A stretch of 59,325 nt of DNA from an uncultured Bacteroidales bacterium (GTDB taxonomy: Bacteria; Bacteroidota; Bacteroidia; Bacteroidales; F082). The translations under genes and the position numbers were made by a program. The notes below the pieces were generated by a model. It worked only from the letters and a program-made list of their open reading frames with translations. It had not been told where the DNA came from and did not search any database. Where the stretch lies: contig CAJOIS010000002.1 in the NCBI GenBank assembly GCA_905234645.1, forward strand, positions 1 to 59,325. Direction: 5' to 3'. Below are positions 8,082-17,082 of this stretch, one piece after another (within the stretch, counting starts at the first letter, position 1; every line of letters starts with the position of its first letter).

Positions 8082-8238
8082 ATCAATGATGAGGATTTTT
8101 AGAGCTCTTTTAAATATCTGTTTCTTTTTGTGGTCTGGTATTTATTAGCACAAGATGAATTTACATGTTTAACAACGTTCGCTGATTCCCTTAGATCCAA
8201 TTGTGCATACAAAAAATCAGCATTTTAGCAGAAAAAAC

Positions 8239-8269
8239 TTTAATAATCCAAAAAAAGTGCGTATCTTTA
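8239..8269 (+). promoter_or_regulatory. Possible promoter for the giant adhesin gene, inside a terminator
   Basis: TTTA at 8239-8242 and TATCTTTA at 8262-8269, 19 nt apart, each differ by one base from the Bacteroidota consensus (TTTG, TAnnTTTG). The -7 element lies inside the hairpin at 8251-8280. The spacing is right and no better promoter is seen before the ATG at 8350. Confidence 0.35.
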
Positions 8270-8280
8270 CGCGCTTTTTT
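8251..8280 (+). terminator. Rho-independent terminator
   Basis: AAAAAAGTGCGTA pairs with TACGCGCTTTTTT around a TCTT loop: a 13-bp stem with one G-T wobble, running into the T tract. It lies about 170 nt after the stop of the 7122 gene. The reverse strand is equally able to terminate. Confidence 0.75.
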
Positions 8281-8349
8281 ATTTTAATAATGTTGTCTCA
8301 TAGAGTAAAATGTCATAAACAAACGATAATAATCACAAATATAACTGAT

Positions 8350-11300
8350 ATGAATAAACTCACGAAAATCACTCTGCTGGCCTTGTTGATTTCATTGGCC
8401 ATACCAACGCAACAGTTCGCACAATCCCCCAACGGGCAGAATGCCAACGAGGGTATTGTCAACACGACACAAGCAGTCCAAATCAGGGATTATGAAAACG
8501 GCTTCCTCTTCAACGTTTTCGAAATCGAAAACGTGGAGGAACGTGTTCAGTTAGCGTCAGCACTTGCCACAAGCGACATCTGGATTTGCAACCCGACCGA
8601 CAACCCTGGAGAGCTGTTCATCAGACCCAACAGCTACTACGCCGACATCCCGATTTATGCCGAATTCGACTACCTCAGATCGACGCTCAGAGAGGAATAC
8701 GAAGTGGCCTCTTCATCACCGAAAGAGGAGTTTGCCGCAATCTTCCAGTCATGGGCACGCAACCTCAGCCCCGAGTTTTACAACTTCCTGATCTCCGACC
8801 GTCTCGACCGTGCCAACCATTGCATGGATGCGGAGCCTTTCTGCACCACCAATGTCTATAACTTCCCCGCCCTCAACAGCGGTTATTCATGGTCGGGGCC
8901 GAACTACGGATGCCTAGGCTCCTCCCCCATGAGCAAGCATTCTTTCTGGTATTACATGAGAATCGGCGTTGCAGGCAACATCACCATCAAGATCGAAGCC
9001 GGCTTCGATGTCGACTTCGCCCTTTGGGGACCTTTCAGCAACCAGACCGACCCTTGCCCGACAGAAGCGGGACAATCCGGTATGTTGACTGCAGACTGCA
9101 CCAGCTGCCCCAACAACACAACAAACGAAAACTTCTATCCCTCCGGCAACCTGCATGACTGCAGTTTCGACGCCCGACACTATGAGTATGCACACGTCGT
9201 GAACGGACAAGTAGGACAATACTACATCCTTCTTATCACCAACTACAGCGGAAGTAGCGGCGACATCACCTTCCAAAAATACGCAGGTGACGGCGAGACC
9301 GACTGCAGCATCCTGCCTCCCATGGTGGACAACGACGGTCCCTATTGCTATGGCGAGACCATCCACCTGTCCGCTGTCGGACAAACGGGAGCCACCTATA
9401 GCTGGGTGGGACCCAACGGCTTCACGTCGACAGAACAGAACCCCACCCTACAGAACTGCACTCCGGACATGGCAGGCACCTACACCTGCACCATCACCGT
9501 CGGTGGCCAAACCAGCAGCGCCTCCACTTCCATCCTCGTCCTTTCGCTACCGACAGCCAGCTTCGAGGCCTCTACGGTTTGCGTCGGCCAACCCACGGAG
9601 TTCCACAGCACCGCCACCGTCGTCGGACAGCATTTTGCCAGTTATCAATGGAGTTTTGGAGACGGGGAGACAGGCGAAGGAGAAGACGTCAGTCACACCT
9701 ATACCGAACCAGGCCAATACCGGGTGCTCCACACAGTAGCGACCTCTAACGGCTGCCAAAGCTCCATCAACGAAACCATCACCGTGCTCGACCTCCCGGA
9801 AGCAAGCTTCACTGCCACCACCGTATGTCAAGGCGAGGCTACCGAATTCACCAGCACCTCCACGGGCGACCAAATCAACAGTTACCAGTGGAACTTCGGT
9901 GACGGGCAAAACGACACTGGCGCCACTGCCAGCCACACCTTCGCACAGGCCGGCAACTACAACGTGACCCTCAACGTCCAAACCGCAGGAGGATGCACTG
10001 ACCAGATCTCGCAGGCCGTCGAAGTGTATGCCATGCCCGTGGCCTCCGCATCCGCCACGCCTTCCGTTATCCTCTACGGTGCCAGCACCACCTTGAGTGC
10101 AGATGCCGGAACGCAAGGCACCTTCAACTTCCACTGGGAGCCTGCCGACATGGTCGTCAATCCCAACTCGCAAACCACACAGACCGTGACATTGCAAGAG
10201 TCGCAGACCTTCACCGTCACCGTCACCAACCCGCAAGGCAACTGCACCAGCACCGCCCAGATCATTGTCAGCATCGAGGGGTCAGGCCTCCTCGCCATGC
10301 TCTCCGCCGACAAGACCGACCTCTGCGACGGTGAGTCCACCACCCTGCACGTCATCCCCTCGGGCGGCGCTATCGAGAACTACACCTTCCAGTGGTCGCC
10401 CGCGGAAACGCTTAGCAACGCCACCTCGCAAAATCCCGTGGCAACGCCAGGACTCGGCAATACCACCTACTCCTGCCAAATCAGCGACGGCTTCACCGAC
10501 ATCAACCTCAACATCACGATTCATGTCCATCCCAATGTCGAAAAGGACATCTACGAGACCATCTGCGAAGACGATGCCTACTCCTTCTTCGGACAAGATG
10601 TCCACACTCCAGGCGTGTATGACCACACACTACACACACAATACGGCTGCGACTCCATCGTCCACCTCCACCTCGACAACTGGATGACCTACGAAACTTC
10701 CATCAGCGACCGCTTCTGCCAGAACGACACCTACGAGTTCTTCGACCAGAACGTCAGCGAGCCAGGCGTCTACTATCACACCCTCTATTCCCAGCACGGC
10801 TGCGACAGCACCATCCGACTTAACCTCATCCAGGACCCCATCTACGAATTTGAGATGTGGGAGTCCACTTGCCAGGGTGGTGACGGATATCTCTATATCG
10901 ACAACGACAACATCACCTACCTGCAGCCCAGCCCCGAGCCCTACTCCTTCACCTATCCCTCTGTCAAGCATTGCGACAGCACCATCGTTATACACATCGA
11001 AGAATCTGCATACAACTCCAAGAGCTACAACGTCTCCGTCTGCGGCACAGAGTTCACTTGGGGCTCCAACGGCATCACCTATTACGATACAGGCATTTAC
11101 TACGACACTATCCATTATGACGGTTCTTGCGACAGCACCATCGTTCTCAACCTCGAGCTTAGACCCAACCACTACAACGAGGTCGTCACCTCAAGCTGCG
11201 ACAGCTACCGCTGGCTCGACGACACCTACAATGTCGACATGACCTTCACCGAAAGCACCGTCTACACACACCACTACATCAACGCCTTCGGTTGCGAGAG

Positions 11301-12120
11301 CGAGGCCACGCTAAACCTCACCATCAACAACCATGACGTATATGATTTCACCGTCCCCGAAGAGGAGGCCTGCGACGAGTACTTTTGGGATCCACGCGGA
11401 CACGAGATCATCTATACCGACCATGACAACGACTTCTATTCCATGACTGGCACTTACCACAGAACCTACAAGAATGTGGCCGACTGCGACAGCCTCGTCA
11501 CCATGAGCGTCCAGATGGAATACACGCCTCACCCCACCCCCATCTACCCCATGGACCTCGACAATACCGCCCCGCACTGGGTCGTCACCGCCACCGAGTT
11601 CCAGATCAACTCTTACGACTTCAACCTCTGGGACGTCAACCCCAACTGCCGCTGGGACACCGTCACTTGGTCTTGCGACGAAGCACCAGAATGGGTGCTC
11701 GAACCCTTCGGCGCAAAGGGCAAGTGCTGCAAGCTGTACGTCCTCAACCATGTCGAAGACACCGTTTGGCTCACCGCGCACGCCTTCAACCGCTGCGCCC
11801 CTGACGATGGCGTCAGGCAGAGATACTGGTTGCTCTGCTCCTTCTACGGCATCAACGAGCAGCAGGCTCAGGCCGACTTCTCTATCGTCCCCAACCCCAA
11901 CCAGGGACAGATGACGCTCAACTTCGAGAACCTCACTGGAAAAATCAAGGTCAAGGTCTATGACATGAGAGGCGCCCTGCTCGACGACTTCGAGACCTAC
12001 AACACCATGAACTCCTACACCTACACTTACCAGATGAGAAACCGCGCCGACGGCATCTACTTCTTCGTCGCCACGGGCAAGGAAGGCACCTTGGCAAAGA
12101 AAGTTGTGATACAGCACTAA
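8350..12120 (+). CDS. Giant secreted PKD-domain T9SS adhesin-like protein (1,256 aa)
   Basis: The start at 8350 gives a good signal peptide (MNKLTKITLLALLISLAI ... FAQ); the frame is open for 49 codons further upstream, but that stretch contains the terminator at 8251-8280. Domains in order: an N-terminal beta-sandwich with 'SFWYYMRI ... DVDFALWGPF' (about 160-320), an Ig-like domain (about 325-395), two PKD domains (WSFGDGETG, WNFGDGQND; about 398-560), two more beta modules ('LSADKTDLCDGEST'), then about six 50-70-residue repeats carrying GCDSxxxLxL (about 730-1050). A conserved pre-sorting module follows (PHWVVTATEFQIN ... YWLLCSFYG), then a type A sorting domain (VPNPNQGQM ... KKVVIQH). 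Role: probably a cell-surface adhesin or sheath protein exported by the T9SS. From about 9.85 kb to its end it is collinear, without indels, with the next gene. Confidence 0.75.
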   Translation: MNKLTKITLLALLISLAIPTQQFAQSPNGQNANEGIVNTTQAVQIRDYENGFLFNVFEIENVEERVQLASALATSDIWICNPTDNPGELFIRPNSYYADIPIYAEFDYLRSTLREEYEVASSSPKEEFAAIFQSWARNLSPEFYNFLISDRLDRANHCMDAEPFCTTNVYNFPALNSGYSWSGPNYGCLGSSPMSKHSFWYYMRIGVAGNITIKIEAGFDVDFALWGPFSNQTDPCPTEAGQSGMLTADCTSCPNNTTNENFYPSGNLHDCSFDARHYEYAHVVNGQVGQYYILLITNYSGSSGDITFQKYAGDGETDCSILPPMVDNDGPYCYGETIHLSAVGQTGATYSWVGPNGFTSTEQNPTLQNCTPDMAGTYTCTITVGGQTSSASTSILVLSLPTASFEASTVCVGQPTEFHSTATVVGQHFASYQWSFGDGETGEGEDVSHTYTEPGQYRVLHTVATSNGCQSSINETITVLDLPEASFTATTVCQGEATEFTSTSTGDQINSYQWNFGDGQNDTGATASHTFAQAGNYNVTLNVQTAGGCTDQISQAVEVYAMPVASASATPSVILYGASTTLSADAGTQGTFNFHWEPADMVVNPNSQTTQTVTLQESQTFTVTVTNPQGNCTSTAQIIVSIEGSGLLAMLSADKTDLCDGESTTLHVIPSGGAIENYTFQWSPAETLSNATSQNPVATPGLGNTTYSCQISDGFTDINLNITIHVHPNVEKDIYETICEDDAYSFFGQDVHTPGVYDHTLHTQYGCDSIVHLHLDNWMTYETSISDRFCQNDTYEFFDQNVSEPGVYYHTLYSQHGCDSTIRLNLIQDPIYEFEMWESTCQGGDGYLYIDNDNITYLQPSPEPYSFTYPSVKHCDSTIVIHIEESAYNSKSYNVSVCGTEFTWGSNGITYYDTGIYYDTIHYDGSCDSTIVLNLELRPNHYNEVVTSSCDSYRWLDDTYNVDMTFTESTVYTHHYINAFGCESEATLNLTINNHDVYDFTVPEEEACDEYFWDPRGHEIIYTDHDNDFYSMTGTYHRTYKNVADCDSLVTMSVQMEYTPHPTPIYPMDLDNTAPHWVVTATEFQINSYDFNLWDVNPNCRWDTVTWSCDEAPEWVLEPFGAKGKCCKLYVLNHVEDTVWLTAHAFNRCAPDDGVRQRYWLLCSFYGINEQQAQADFSIVPNPNQGQMTLNFENLTGKIKVKVYDMRGALLDDFETYNTMNSYTYTYQMRNRADGIYFFVATGKEGTLAKKVVIQH

Positions 12121-12150
12121 CATAGAAATAATCAACTAAACAATATCCCC

Positions 12151-15100
12151 ATGAATAATTGCCTAAAAACCACTTGCGTAGTTCTGTTCGTCCTGATCAT
12201 GCCTTTCAGGCATTTCGCCCAAACCGTTCCGACACGGGCAAACGAACAGACAATTGAATTCGACATTACCGACATTTCCAACTTCGACGAGCGCATCTTT
12301 TTCATCCACAACCTGCTGAATGACGGACGTTTCGACGTCATCAACAGCGAAAACGATGGCATTTTCGTCGTCAATGCCGACAATGCATACGACGGCATGG
12401 ACCTTTATGAAGCCTTCGCCGATTTCCGCGTGCAGAATGCCCTTCAATTCTCCATGCTAAGCAAAGAACAGGCAGCACAAACAGCTCTTGAATACAAGTC
12501 CACTTTGCCAAGAGAAATCATTCTTTCGCTGATGATGGACTACTATACAAGATCGCGGCAAAACAACACATGCGCCAATGCAGACCCGTTCTGCACCGAC
12601 AATGGCATGTATGAATTTCCCGCAGGCGTAAATGCAGGTTCGGGTGAATCGGGACCCGATTACAACTGCCTCTACTCTACTCCGAATCCTGCATGGTATT
12701 ATATGAGGATATTGAACCCCGGCAATATTAACATTTACATGTACAGTACGCCGAGTGTAGACATCGACTTCTGCTGTTGGGGGCCGTTTGATGATCCAGT
12801 CACTCCTTGCCCCAACGGCTTGACGAGCGATAAGGTTGTATCGTGCAGCTATAGCACCAGTTGGAATGAGACTTGCGTAATCCCTTCGACTGCGCAAACG
12901 GGAGACTATTTCATCCTTATCATCACCAACTATTCCAACCAGACTTGCGACATCCACTTCAGCAAGGTGAGTGGCACTGGCACCACCGACTGCAGCATCC
13001 TGCCTCCTCTGGTTGACGCTGGCGGTCCTTATTGCGTTGGCGAGACCATCAACCTGACTGCCAATGGTCAAGCAGGCGCCTCCTATAGCTGGACAGGTCC
13101 TGGTGGGTTCACCTCCAACCAGCAGAACCCCAGCCGTCCCAACTGCACCATGGCCATGGCAGGCACCTACACCTGCACCATCACCGTGGGCAACCAAAGC
13201 AACAGCGCCACTACCGAAGCCGTTGTGGTGTATGCCCAGCCCACGGCTAACTTCAACTCTACTACAGTTTGCCAAGGCCAACCCACACAGTTTACCAGCA
13301 CCTCCACCACCAACCCCAGCGGACAGACCATCGGCAGCTACCAATGGAACTTCGGCGACGGACAGACAGGTTCGGGGCAAAGCACGACACACACCTATGC
13401 CACTGCCGGCACCTACCAAGCGACATTGACGGTGTCAACAGGCAACGGGCACTGCACCGACGACATCACCAAAACCGTCACCGTCAACCCAGCCCCCACT
13501 GCGAGCTTCAACGCCACTACCGTATGCCAAGGCCAACCCACACAGTTCACCAGCACCTCAACGGGACAAAGCATCAACAGCTACCAGTGGAACTTCGGTG
13601 ACAATCAGACGGGTACGGGACAAAATGCCAGTCACACCTACGCACAGGCAGGTACCTACCAGGTGACCCTCACCGTGCAGACCGCTGGAGGATGCTCCGA
13701 CCAGATCACGCAGACCGTCACCGTGAATGCCAGCCCCACAGCCAGCTTCAACGCCACCACCGTCTGCCAAGGCCAAGCCACACAGTTCACCAGCACCTCC
13801 ACAGGACAAGGCATCAACAGCTACCAGTGGAACTTCGGTGACAACCAGACAGGAACGGGACAAAATGCCACACATACCTACGCACAGGCAGGCACCTACC
13901 ATGTGACCCTCACCGTGGAAACCGCGGGAGGATGCTCCGACCAGACCACGCAGACCGTCACCGTGAACGCGCTGCCCACCGCCGGCTTCAACGCCACCAC
14001 CGTCTGTCAGGGCCAAGCCACGCAGTTCACCAGCACCTCCACCGGACAAGGCGTCAACAGCTTCCAGTGGAACTTCGGAGACAATCAGACGGGAACGGGA
14101 CAAAACGCCACACATACTTACGCACAAGCAGGCACCTACCAAGTGACCCTCACCGTGCAGACTGCCGGAGGATGCTCCGACCAAATCACGCAGACCATCA
14201 CCGTGAACGCGCTGCCTACAGCGAGCTTCAACGCCACCACCGTCTGCCAGGGCGAGGCCACGCAGTTCACCAGCACCTCTACCGGACAAGGCGTCAACAG
14301 CTTCCAGTGGAACTTCGGTGACAACCAAACAGGAACGGGACAGAACGCCAGCCACACCTACGCACAGGCAGGCACCTACCAGGTGACCCTTACCGTGCAG
14401 ACCGCCAGCGGATGCTCCGACCAGACCACGCAGACCATCACCGTGAACGCACTGCCCACCGCCAGCTTCGACGCCACCACCGTCTGCCAAGGCGAATCCA
14501 CACAGTTCACCAGCACCTCCACCGGACAAGGCATCGACAGCTTCCAGTGGAACTTCGGCGACGACCAGACGGGAACCGGGCAAAGCCCGAACCACACTTA
14601 CGAACAGGCCGGCACCTATGAGGTGACGCTCACCGTGCAAACCGCAGGCGGATGCACCGACCAGACCACGCAGACCGTCACCGTGAACGCGTTGCCTACG
14701 TCAAGCTTCGATGCCACCAGCGTCTGCCAAGGCAACCCCACCCTATTCACCAGCACCTCCATAGGAGACCAGATCAACGGCTACCAGTGGAACTTCGGCG
14801 ATGGCACCACAGGTAACGGAGAGACCATCAGTCACACCTATACACAGGCTGGTACCTACAATGTGACCCTCGACGTCCAGACCGCTGGCGGATGCACCGA
14901 CCAAATCTCGCAAGCCGTCGAAGTCTATGCCATGCCCGTTGCCTCCGCATCGGCAACGCCTTCCACCATCCTCTACGGTGCCAGCACCACCTTGAGCGCA
15001 GATGCCGGAACACAAGGCTCCTTCAACTTCCACTGGGAACCTGCCGACATGGTCGCCAACCCCAACTCGCAGACCACACAGACTATTGCGCTGCAGGGGT

Positions 15101-17019
15101 CGCAGACCTTCACCGTCACCGTCACCAACCCACAGGGCAACTGCACCAGCACCGCCCAGGTCATCGTCAGCATTGACGGCTCAGGCCTCCTCGCCATGCT
15201 CTCTGCCGACAAGACTGACCTCTGCGATGGTGAGTCCACCACCCTTCACGTCATCCCCTCAGGCGGCGCCGCTGAAAACTACTCCTTCCAGTGGTCGCCC
15301 GCCGAGACGCTCAGCAACGCCTCCTCACAGAACCCCGTCGCCACGCCGGGACTCGGCAACACCACCTACTCCTGCCACATCAGCGACGGCTTCACCGACA
15401 TCAACCTCAACATCACGATTCATGTCCACCCCAACGTCGAGAAGGACATCTACGAGACCATCTGTGAGAACGACGCGTTCTCCTTCTTCGGACAAGACGT
15501 CCACACCCCGGGCGTGTATGACCACACCCTCCACACGCAATACGGCTGCGACTCCATCGTCCACCTCCACCTCGACAACTGGTTGACCTACGAGACCACC
15601 GTCAGCGATCGTTTCTGCCAGAACGACACCTACGAGTTCTTCGACCAGAACGTCAGCGAGCCCGGCATCTACTATCACACCCTCCACTCCCAGCACGGCT
15701 GCGACAGCACCATCCGCCTCAACCTCATCCAAGACCCCATCTATGAATTTGAGATGTGGGAGTCCACCTGCGAGGGCGGTGACGGATATCTCTATGTCGA
15801 CGACGGCAACATCACCTACCTCCAGCCCAGCGCCACCCCCTACAGCTTCCACTACCCCTCCGTCAACCACTGCGACAGCACCATCATCATCCACATCGAA
15901 GAATCTGCATACAACTCCAAGAACTACAACGTCTCACTCTGCGGCACCGAGTTCACCTGGGGCTCTAACGGCATCACTTACTACGAGTCCGGCACCTACT
16001 ACGACACCCTACATTTCGCCAACACTTGCGACAGCACCGTCGTCCTCAACCTTGAGCTCAGGCCCAACCTCTACGACGACGTCGTCACCTCCAGCTGCGA
16101 CGACTACCGTTGGCTCAACGACAACTTCAACGTCGACATGACCTTCACTGAAAGCACCGTCTACACACACCACTACATCAACGCCTTCGGCTGTGAGAGC
16201 GAGGCCACCCTCCACCTCACCATCAACGACCACGACGAGAGCGCCTTCACCGTCCCCGAGGAGGAGGCCTGCGACGAGTACTTCTGGGATCCCAGAGGAC
16301 ACCAAATATTCTATACCGACCACGAGGACGAGGTCTACATCATGACCGGCACCTACCACAGGACCTACAAGAACGTTGCCGACTGCGACAGTCTCGTCAC
16401 CATGAACGTCACCATGGAATACACGCCGCACCCCACGCCCATCTACCCCATGGACCTCGACAACACCGCCCCACACTGGGTCATCACCGCCACCGAGTTC
16501 CAGATCAATGCCTATGACTTCAACCTCTGGGACATCAACCCCAACTGCCACTGGGATACCGTCACATGGTATTGCGACGGCGCACCCGAATGGGTGCTTG
16601 AGCCTTTCGGAGTCAAGGCCAAGTGCTGCAAGGTGTACGTCCTCAACCACGTTGAAGACACCGTTTGGCTTACTGCACATGCCTTCAACCGCTGCGCCCC
16701 TGACGACGGTGTCACGCAAAGGTACTGGCTGGTATGCTCCTTCTACGGCATTGACGAGCAGCAGGCACAAGCCGACTTCTCCGTCGTGCCCAACCCCAAC
16801 AAGGGACAGATGACGCTCAACTTCGAGAACCTCACAGGCAAGATCAAGGTCAAGGTCTATGACATGAGAGGTGCACTGCTCGACGACTTCGAGACCTACA
16901 ACGACATGAATTCCTACGCCTACACCTACCAGATGAGGAACCGCGTCGACGGCATCTACTTCTTCGTGGCTACGGGCAAGGAAGGAACCTTAGCAAGAAA
17001 AGTGATCATTCAGCGGTAA
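12151..17019 (+). CDS. Giant secreted PKD-repeat T9SS adhesin-like protein (1,622 aa)
   Basis: The product has a signal peptide (1-24, HFA/Q) and the same architecture as the gene 30 nt upstream. An N-terminal beta-sandwich (AWYYMRIL ... DIDFCCWGPFDDP) is followed by an Ig-like domain, then seven PKD domains at about residues 364-928, each with CQG and NFGD signatures. Two beta modules come next, then the GCDS repeats, the shared pre-sorting module and a type A sorting domain (VPNPNKGQM ... RKVIIQR). PKD 2-7 are exact 240-bp tandem units; PKD 1 is 255 bp. Third codon positions are strongly C-rich, which opens long false frames on the reverse strand. Probable role: a long surface adhesin in which the PKD array sets reach. 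Calcium or ligand binding cannot be read from sequence. Probably co-transcribed with the 8350 gene. Confidence 0.78.
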   Translation: MNNCLKTTCVVLFVLIMPFRHFAQTVPTRANEQTIEFDITDISNFDERIFFIHNLLNDGRFDVINSENDGIFVVNADNAYDGMDLYEAFADFRVQNALQFSMLSKEQAAQTALEYKSTLPREIILSLMMDYYTRSRQNNTCANADPFCTDNGMYEFPAGVNAGSGESGPDYNCLYSTPNPAWYYMRILNPGNINIYMYSTPSVDIDFCCWGPFDDPVTPCPNGLTSDKVVSCSYSTSWNETCVIPSTAQTGDYFILIITNYSNQTCDIHFSKVSGTGTTDCSILPPLVDAGGPYCVGETINLTANGQAGASYSWTGPGGFTSNQQNPSRPNCTMAMAGTYTCTITVGNQSNSATTEAVVVYAQPTANFNSTTVCQGQPTQFTSTSTTNPSGQTIGSYQWNFGDGQTGSGQSTTHTYATAGTYQATLTVSTGNGHCTDDITKTVTVNPAPTASFNATTVCQGQPTQFTSTSTGQSINSYQWNFGDNQTGTGQNASHTYAQAGTYQVTLTVQTAGGCSDQITQTVTVNASPTASFNATTVCQGQATQFTSTSTGQGINSYQWNFGDNQTGTGQNATHTYAQAGTYHVTLTVETAGGCSDQTTQTVTVNALPTAGFNATTVCQGQATQFTSTSTGQGVNSFQWNFGDNQTGTGQNATHTYAQAGTYQVTLTVQTAGGCSDQITQTITVNALPTASFNATTVCQGEATQFTSTSTGQGVNSFQWNFGDNQTGTGQNASHTYAQAGTYQVTLTVQTASGCSDQTTQTITVNALPTASFDATTVCQGESTQFTSTSTGQGIDSFQWNFGDDQTGTGQSPNHTYEQAGTYEVTLTVQTAGGCTDQTTQTVTVNALPTSSFDATSVCQGNPTLFTSTSIGDQINGYQWNFGDGTTGNGETISHTYTQAGTYNVTLDVQTAGGCTDQISQAVEVYAMPVASASATPSTILYGASTTLSADAGTQGSFNFHWEPADMVANPNSQTTQTIALQGSQTFTVTVTNPQGNCTSTAQVIVSIDGSGLLAMLSADKTDLCDGESTTLHVIPSGGAAENYSFQWSPAETLSNASSQNPVATPGLGNTTYSCHISDGFTDINLNITIHVHPNVEKDIYETICENDAFSFFGQDVHTPGVYDHTLHTQYGCDSIVHLHLDNWLTYETTVSDRFCQNDTYEFFDQNVSEPGIYYHTLHSQHGCDSTIRLNLIQDPIYEFEMWESTCEGGDGYLYVDDGNITYLQPSATPYSFHYPSVNHCDSTIIIHIEESAYNSKNYNVSLCGTEFTWGSNGITYYESGTYYDTLHFANTCDSTVVLNLELRPNLYDDVVTSSCDDYRWLNDNFNVDMTFTESTVYTHHYINAFGCESEATLHLTINDHDESAFTVPEEEACDEYFWDPRGHQIFYTDHEDEVYIMTGTYHRTYKNVADCDSLVTMNVTMEYTPHPTPIYPMDLDNTAPHWVITATEFQINAYDFNLWDINPNCHWDTVTWYCDGAPEWVLEPFGVKAKCCKVYVLNHVEDTVWLTAHAFNRCAPDDGVTQRYWLVCSFYGIDEQQAQADFSVVPNPNKGQMTLNFENLTGKIKVKVYDMRGALLDDFETYNDMNSYAYTYQMRNRVDGIYFFVATGKEGTLARKVIIQR
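13240..14934 (+). repeat. Tandem PKD-encoding repeats: one 255-bp and six 240-bp units
   Basis: Units start at 13240, 13495, 13735, 13975, 14215, 14455 and 14695. Units 2-7 are all exactly 240 bp (80 codons), each beginning with Pro-Thr and containing TTVCQG/TSVCQG, a W-N-F-G-D strand and an HTY strand. Units 3-5 are the most alike. The last unit matches the last PKD of the 8350 gene better than it matches its own neighbours. In-frame period and high identity make unit gain and loss by recombination likely. Confidence 0.9.
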
Positions 17020-17082
17020 CACCGAAGACACTGGTTTATATCAACATACAAGCAACATCACTAACAACCAACACATTAACCT

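Noticed and set aside
8086..8148. A 20-codon hydrophobic peptide frame (MMRIFRALLNIC...) after the T9SS gene
   Set aside because: It looks like a signal-peptide start but ends at once and has no continuation; chance or a minute remnant.
8203..8349. 49-residue N-terminal extension of the first giant adhesin
   Set aside because: It would be translated across the terminator at 8251-8280 and precede a clear signal peptide.
12457..14640. Long reverse-strand frames (320 and 360 residues) across the PKD repeats
   Set aside because: They mirror the C-rich third codon positions of the plus-strand adhesin gene and consist of low-complexity Gly/Val/Ala-rich repeats without start signals.
13495..14934. 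CRISPR-like regular repetition
   Set aside because: Units are 240 bp, contiguous, in frame and code for PKD domains; there are no spacers and no cas genes.
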